Source of the DNA: Euprymna scolopes
Lineage: Eukaryota > Mollusca > Cephalopoda > Sepiida > Sepiolidae
Reading direction: 5' to 3'
Assembly: GCA_024364805.1 (NCBI GenBank)
Contig: CM044519.1
Coordinates: 48,815,217 to 48,835,452 of the forward strand
DNA length: 20,236 nucleotides
Both the position numbers and the translations under genes were made by a program. This document shows, in pieces, positions 17,779 through 20,236 of the stretch. How positions within the stretch are numbered: position 1 is the first letter of the stretch; each line of letters starts with the position of its first letter. Below the pieces are notes generated by a model. It made no database searches. It saw only the letters and a list, made by a program, of their open reading frames with translations, and was not told the DNA's origin.

Positions 17779-18213
17779 AATTGCTGGATAAGGGTATAGA
17801 AGAATAATCTATATATTAACATCATTTTAATAATATAATAGTATATTAATTATTCTATTGGAACGGCTAGAAGTTACCATAGTATATATGTTACTAATTT
17901 ATTCAATTCTAATTTTTACATTTCAGAAGTTTTTAATTTGAAGGCCAAACCAAAAGCTACTCTATCCTAGCATAGATCACTAACAGATGAATCCTGAAAA
18001 TAATAAAACAAAACAGTATTGTAATATGATACAGGAAAGATTGCGTTGACACCAGAAAGTTGAAAGTTAAATGAGAAACATATTTTGACAGTTGAAAGCA
18101 ATTATGACTTATTTCGTTTTGAAGAGGGGAGGGGGGCAAGGGTCATAACAACAACAACATCAAGGCCAAACTTATAACCAGCAGAGACATTTAAGATTTG
18201 GGAGATTCTACTA
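17779..18213. other. AT-rich spacer with G-rich run and AAC repeat
   Basis: No gene is seen. There is a G-rich run at about 18126-18138 and a short (AAC)n at about 18147-18160. The remainder is unremarkable. Confidence 0.4.
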
Positions 18214-18717
18214 GAGACAAGATTTCCAGTTACTCAAAAGTTTTTTTTAGCTGATAACATTTCCCTCTCATTAGCTTAACAAGTTTCAGCAAGGAAATCC
18301 TAATCCATCAAATTTATTTCAGACAAGACAATTTTTACTTCAAGAAATTATTGTTTTGTAACACGTTTTTCATATAAACTTAAAAAAAGAAACAAAACTG
18401 TCACTATGAAAATGAAATCCTTAAAAAGATTAACAAACATTTACAAAATATAAAAACTAACTAGCTAATTTGGTTTAAGAAATTAAAATAGTTTAAACTA
18501 CTGTTTTAGTTATTTTTAAAATTAATAATAGTAAAAAAATTGTTCTTAATAAAATTCAAATTTTACTTTTAACCGTATATTCACAAACTTATAATCCAAA
18601 TGTAATTTATGAAATAAATTTTCTCGATAGTATTACCTTTTAGAATCTTTATTAGCCAAGGAGATTGAAGTGTGATCAGTTAAAAAGATATTTGTTAACC
18701 AACTGGAAATCTTGTCT
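18214..18717. repeat. Short foldback: inverted repeats about 500 bp apart
   Basis: AGACAAGATTTCCAGTT near 18215-18231 is the exact reverse complement of AACTGGAAATCTTGTCT at 18701-18717. The similarity continues inward for about 25 bases with indels (TTTTTTAGCTGATAAC against TTTTTAACTGATCAC). The interior is very AT-rich and noncoding. It may be a MITE-like element; no target duplication is clear. Confidence 0.55.
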
Positions 18718-19250
18718 TAAGTGTTAGATGGTCTGGACTAGAATGAATTAACAATAAAAAGAAATATTTTTGTTTCATTTATCTATTTCTAAATACACCT
18801 TTCTGGTAGTATATTTAAAAGCATAAAATACTTTTTAAAGACTAAACAGAAGTTTAGTTATACAGGTTGTAGATAGAAATAGATTATGAATTGGTTACCA
18901 AGATAAGAAAAGCATTAAAAAATATCTCCTCTTTGGAAGAATGGATTGAAATAACAAACCCTAAAAAGTAAATAAATAAAATAGAATAAATAAAGAAAAC
19001 TGTAATACAAGTTGAAAACAGATCAAATGATCTATAAATCAGACCAAGTATATCATTTTATATGCTTAACATACGAGATAAAGATATAAAGATTGCTTGT
19101 TAAAAGATTAACTAATATTGAACTTGGACAGACTATTTGTGTTGATCTTTTCACTGCTATTGTAGTGATATTTACTAATGAGCCTGGCCAAGGCATAGAA
19201 ACTACTTAAGTACTCAAGTATCAAGATGAGATCAAAAAGCAATATGCAAG
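18718..19250. other. AT-rich spacer, no gene seen
   Basis: Nothing supported is seen here: no long frame, no terminal repeats and no RNA gene. Confidence 0.4.
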
Positions 19251-19254
19251 AGTT

Positions 19255-19560
19255 AACTGTGAAGTATAAAAGTTATATAACGATGTATATAAGTGAAACC
19301 TGGGCTCATAACAAAGAGGAAGGAATTAGCACCAAAAAAAGAGCATGAAATGGTCAATGTTAAGAGATCAGATTCAGAAAAAAACGGGTGGAAAGATGTA
19401 GTTGCAGAGTAGAAGAAATGATGATGAGCTGAACAGGTCACACAGAGAATCAATGCACACAAGCAGTTGCTGAATAATAGCTGCATAGATAATGGGGAAG
19501 ACCTTCATTAAGATGGGAGGATGAAACCAGATAAGTAGGTTTATATGTTCAGAAGGAATA
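19255..19560 (+). pseudogene. Probable decayed LINE ORF2 C-terminal region
   Basis: Across several frames the plus strand gives pieces resembling the C-terminal tail of many animal non-LTR reverse transcriptases. ISETWAHNKEE (about 19289) corresponds to the usual YGxETWxLTK block. MKWSMLRDQIQ (about 19348) corresponds to the RxMERxMLGxxLRDRI block. MGKTFIKMGG and the overlapping RWEDETR (about 19491-19530) correspond to GRPxxRWxDD. Stops and frameshifts separate them, so the copy is old and dead. No 5' portion or poly(A) tail is recognisable. The similarity is short, so a chance match is not excluded. Confidence 0.4.
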
Positions 19561-20236
19561 GAAACAGATTTTGAAAGGAATATTTAAAACATTTTACCTT
19601 CAATCATTACCCATTACAAGAAAGCAAAAATGGACATGGATTTATTTAGTACAAACATTTTGAAAGAAATATTTGTAATTGCATTTTGCTTTGTTTCATA
19701 ATTAAAAAAAAAGAGTCATGGAAATGTGTCTTAATTTTATTTTAAACGAAATTGTTAATTTTTTTTAGAAATTAAAGTATTTCTTTTTCATACAAAACAA
19801 TTATGTGAAACTGAGGCCTAAAGAAAAATAAATCCTAAATGTCACCATGCCAAACTACACAATAGGCTGCCATTTTTATTCCTTAATAGAGCCTGCAGTA
19901 ATAGAGTTGCATCTAATGTTGTATGGTAAGAATAACACAAGTGGATTACGAAAAAGAAGATATATCAATTAAAAAGCTTTTAAAAAAATAACTAGGATTT
20001 AATGAAATTTTTATTTAATTATTTTTTTGAACTTTTCACTTTATAGGAGTATTTATAAAGCTTGAAAAAAAAACTGAAATAAATATTTTAGAAGACACTT
20101 ATAAATTGTAATAAAAATCTTCTTTTAACTTTTCTGCTTTTTCAAATTGGAAAATATTCCAGATTCCACATAACGTAAATATTACAAGAGATAAGAAAAA
20201 TTAAAAAATGAATTTCTAAAATCTTTTTACTTACAA
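19561..20236. other. AT-rich spacer to window end
   Basis: No gene, RNA or repeat is recognised. The sequence continues past the window edge. Confidence 0.4.

Noticed and set aside
1-20236. CRISPR arrays, rRNA, bacterial-type operons or riboswitches
   Set aside because: There are no regularly spaced repeats, no conserved rRNA segments and no prokaryotic gene layout. All recognisable coding sequence is from animal-type transposable elements.

Overview
The window has no recognisable host gene, rRNA, tRNA or CRISPR array. It looks like AT-rich intergenic or intronic DNA from an animal. A layered set of transposable elements sits in low-complexity sequence. The element mix (Hsmar1-like mariner, Tc1 with long terminal repeats, Helitrons, a jockey/CR1-type LINE, a Ty3/gypsy fossil) plus long TATG/TGTA tracts would fit a mollusc such as a cephalopod. 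That host guess is inference; nothing in the window proves it.

Layout. 1-1560 is simple sequence: a TATG/TGTA-rich core flanked by strongly G-poor, pyrimidine-rich DNA. 1896-2486 is a foldback of about 590 bp with arms of about 270 bp. 3404-3469 is a 66-bp repeat whose inverted partner, about 92% identical, lies 14.3 kb away at 17714-17778. 4483-8462 is a minus-strand Ty3/gypsy-type LTR fossil, with a 5'-truncated plus-strand LINE (about 4717-6107) sitting in it. The LINE keeps one uninterrupted reverse-transcriptase frame of 427 codons, the only long intact coding region here. A Helitron 5' end starts at 8463, and 8480-9650 is mostly AT-rich with one perfect RFX X-box.

9655-12333 is a mariner with TA duplications at both ends. 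It is split by 1405 bp of two head-to-tail non-autonomous Helitrons (9710-10288 and 10289-11114, both minus) joined with no base between them. Each Helitron carries a tRNA-like module. 13354-14837 is a dead Tc1-family transposon with about 210-bp IR/DR ends. From 14838 on, the DNA is AT-rich with few landmarks: a possible hAT end, a degenerate tandem repeat, a foldback at 18214-18717 and a probable decayed LINE tail near 19.3 kb.

The genes do not work together. The value of the window is its record of nested insertions: LTR element, then LINE into it; mariner, then tandem Helitrons into it. The most unusual points are the abutting Helitron dimer with tRNA-like modules, the sign of Tf1-type self-priming in the LTR fossil, the large foldback, and the unexplained 66-bp repeat pair.
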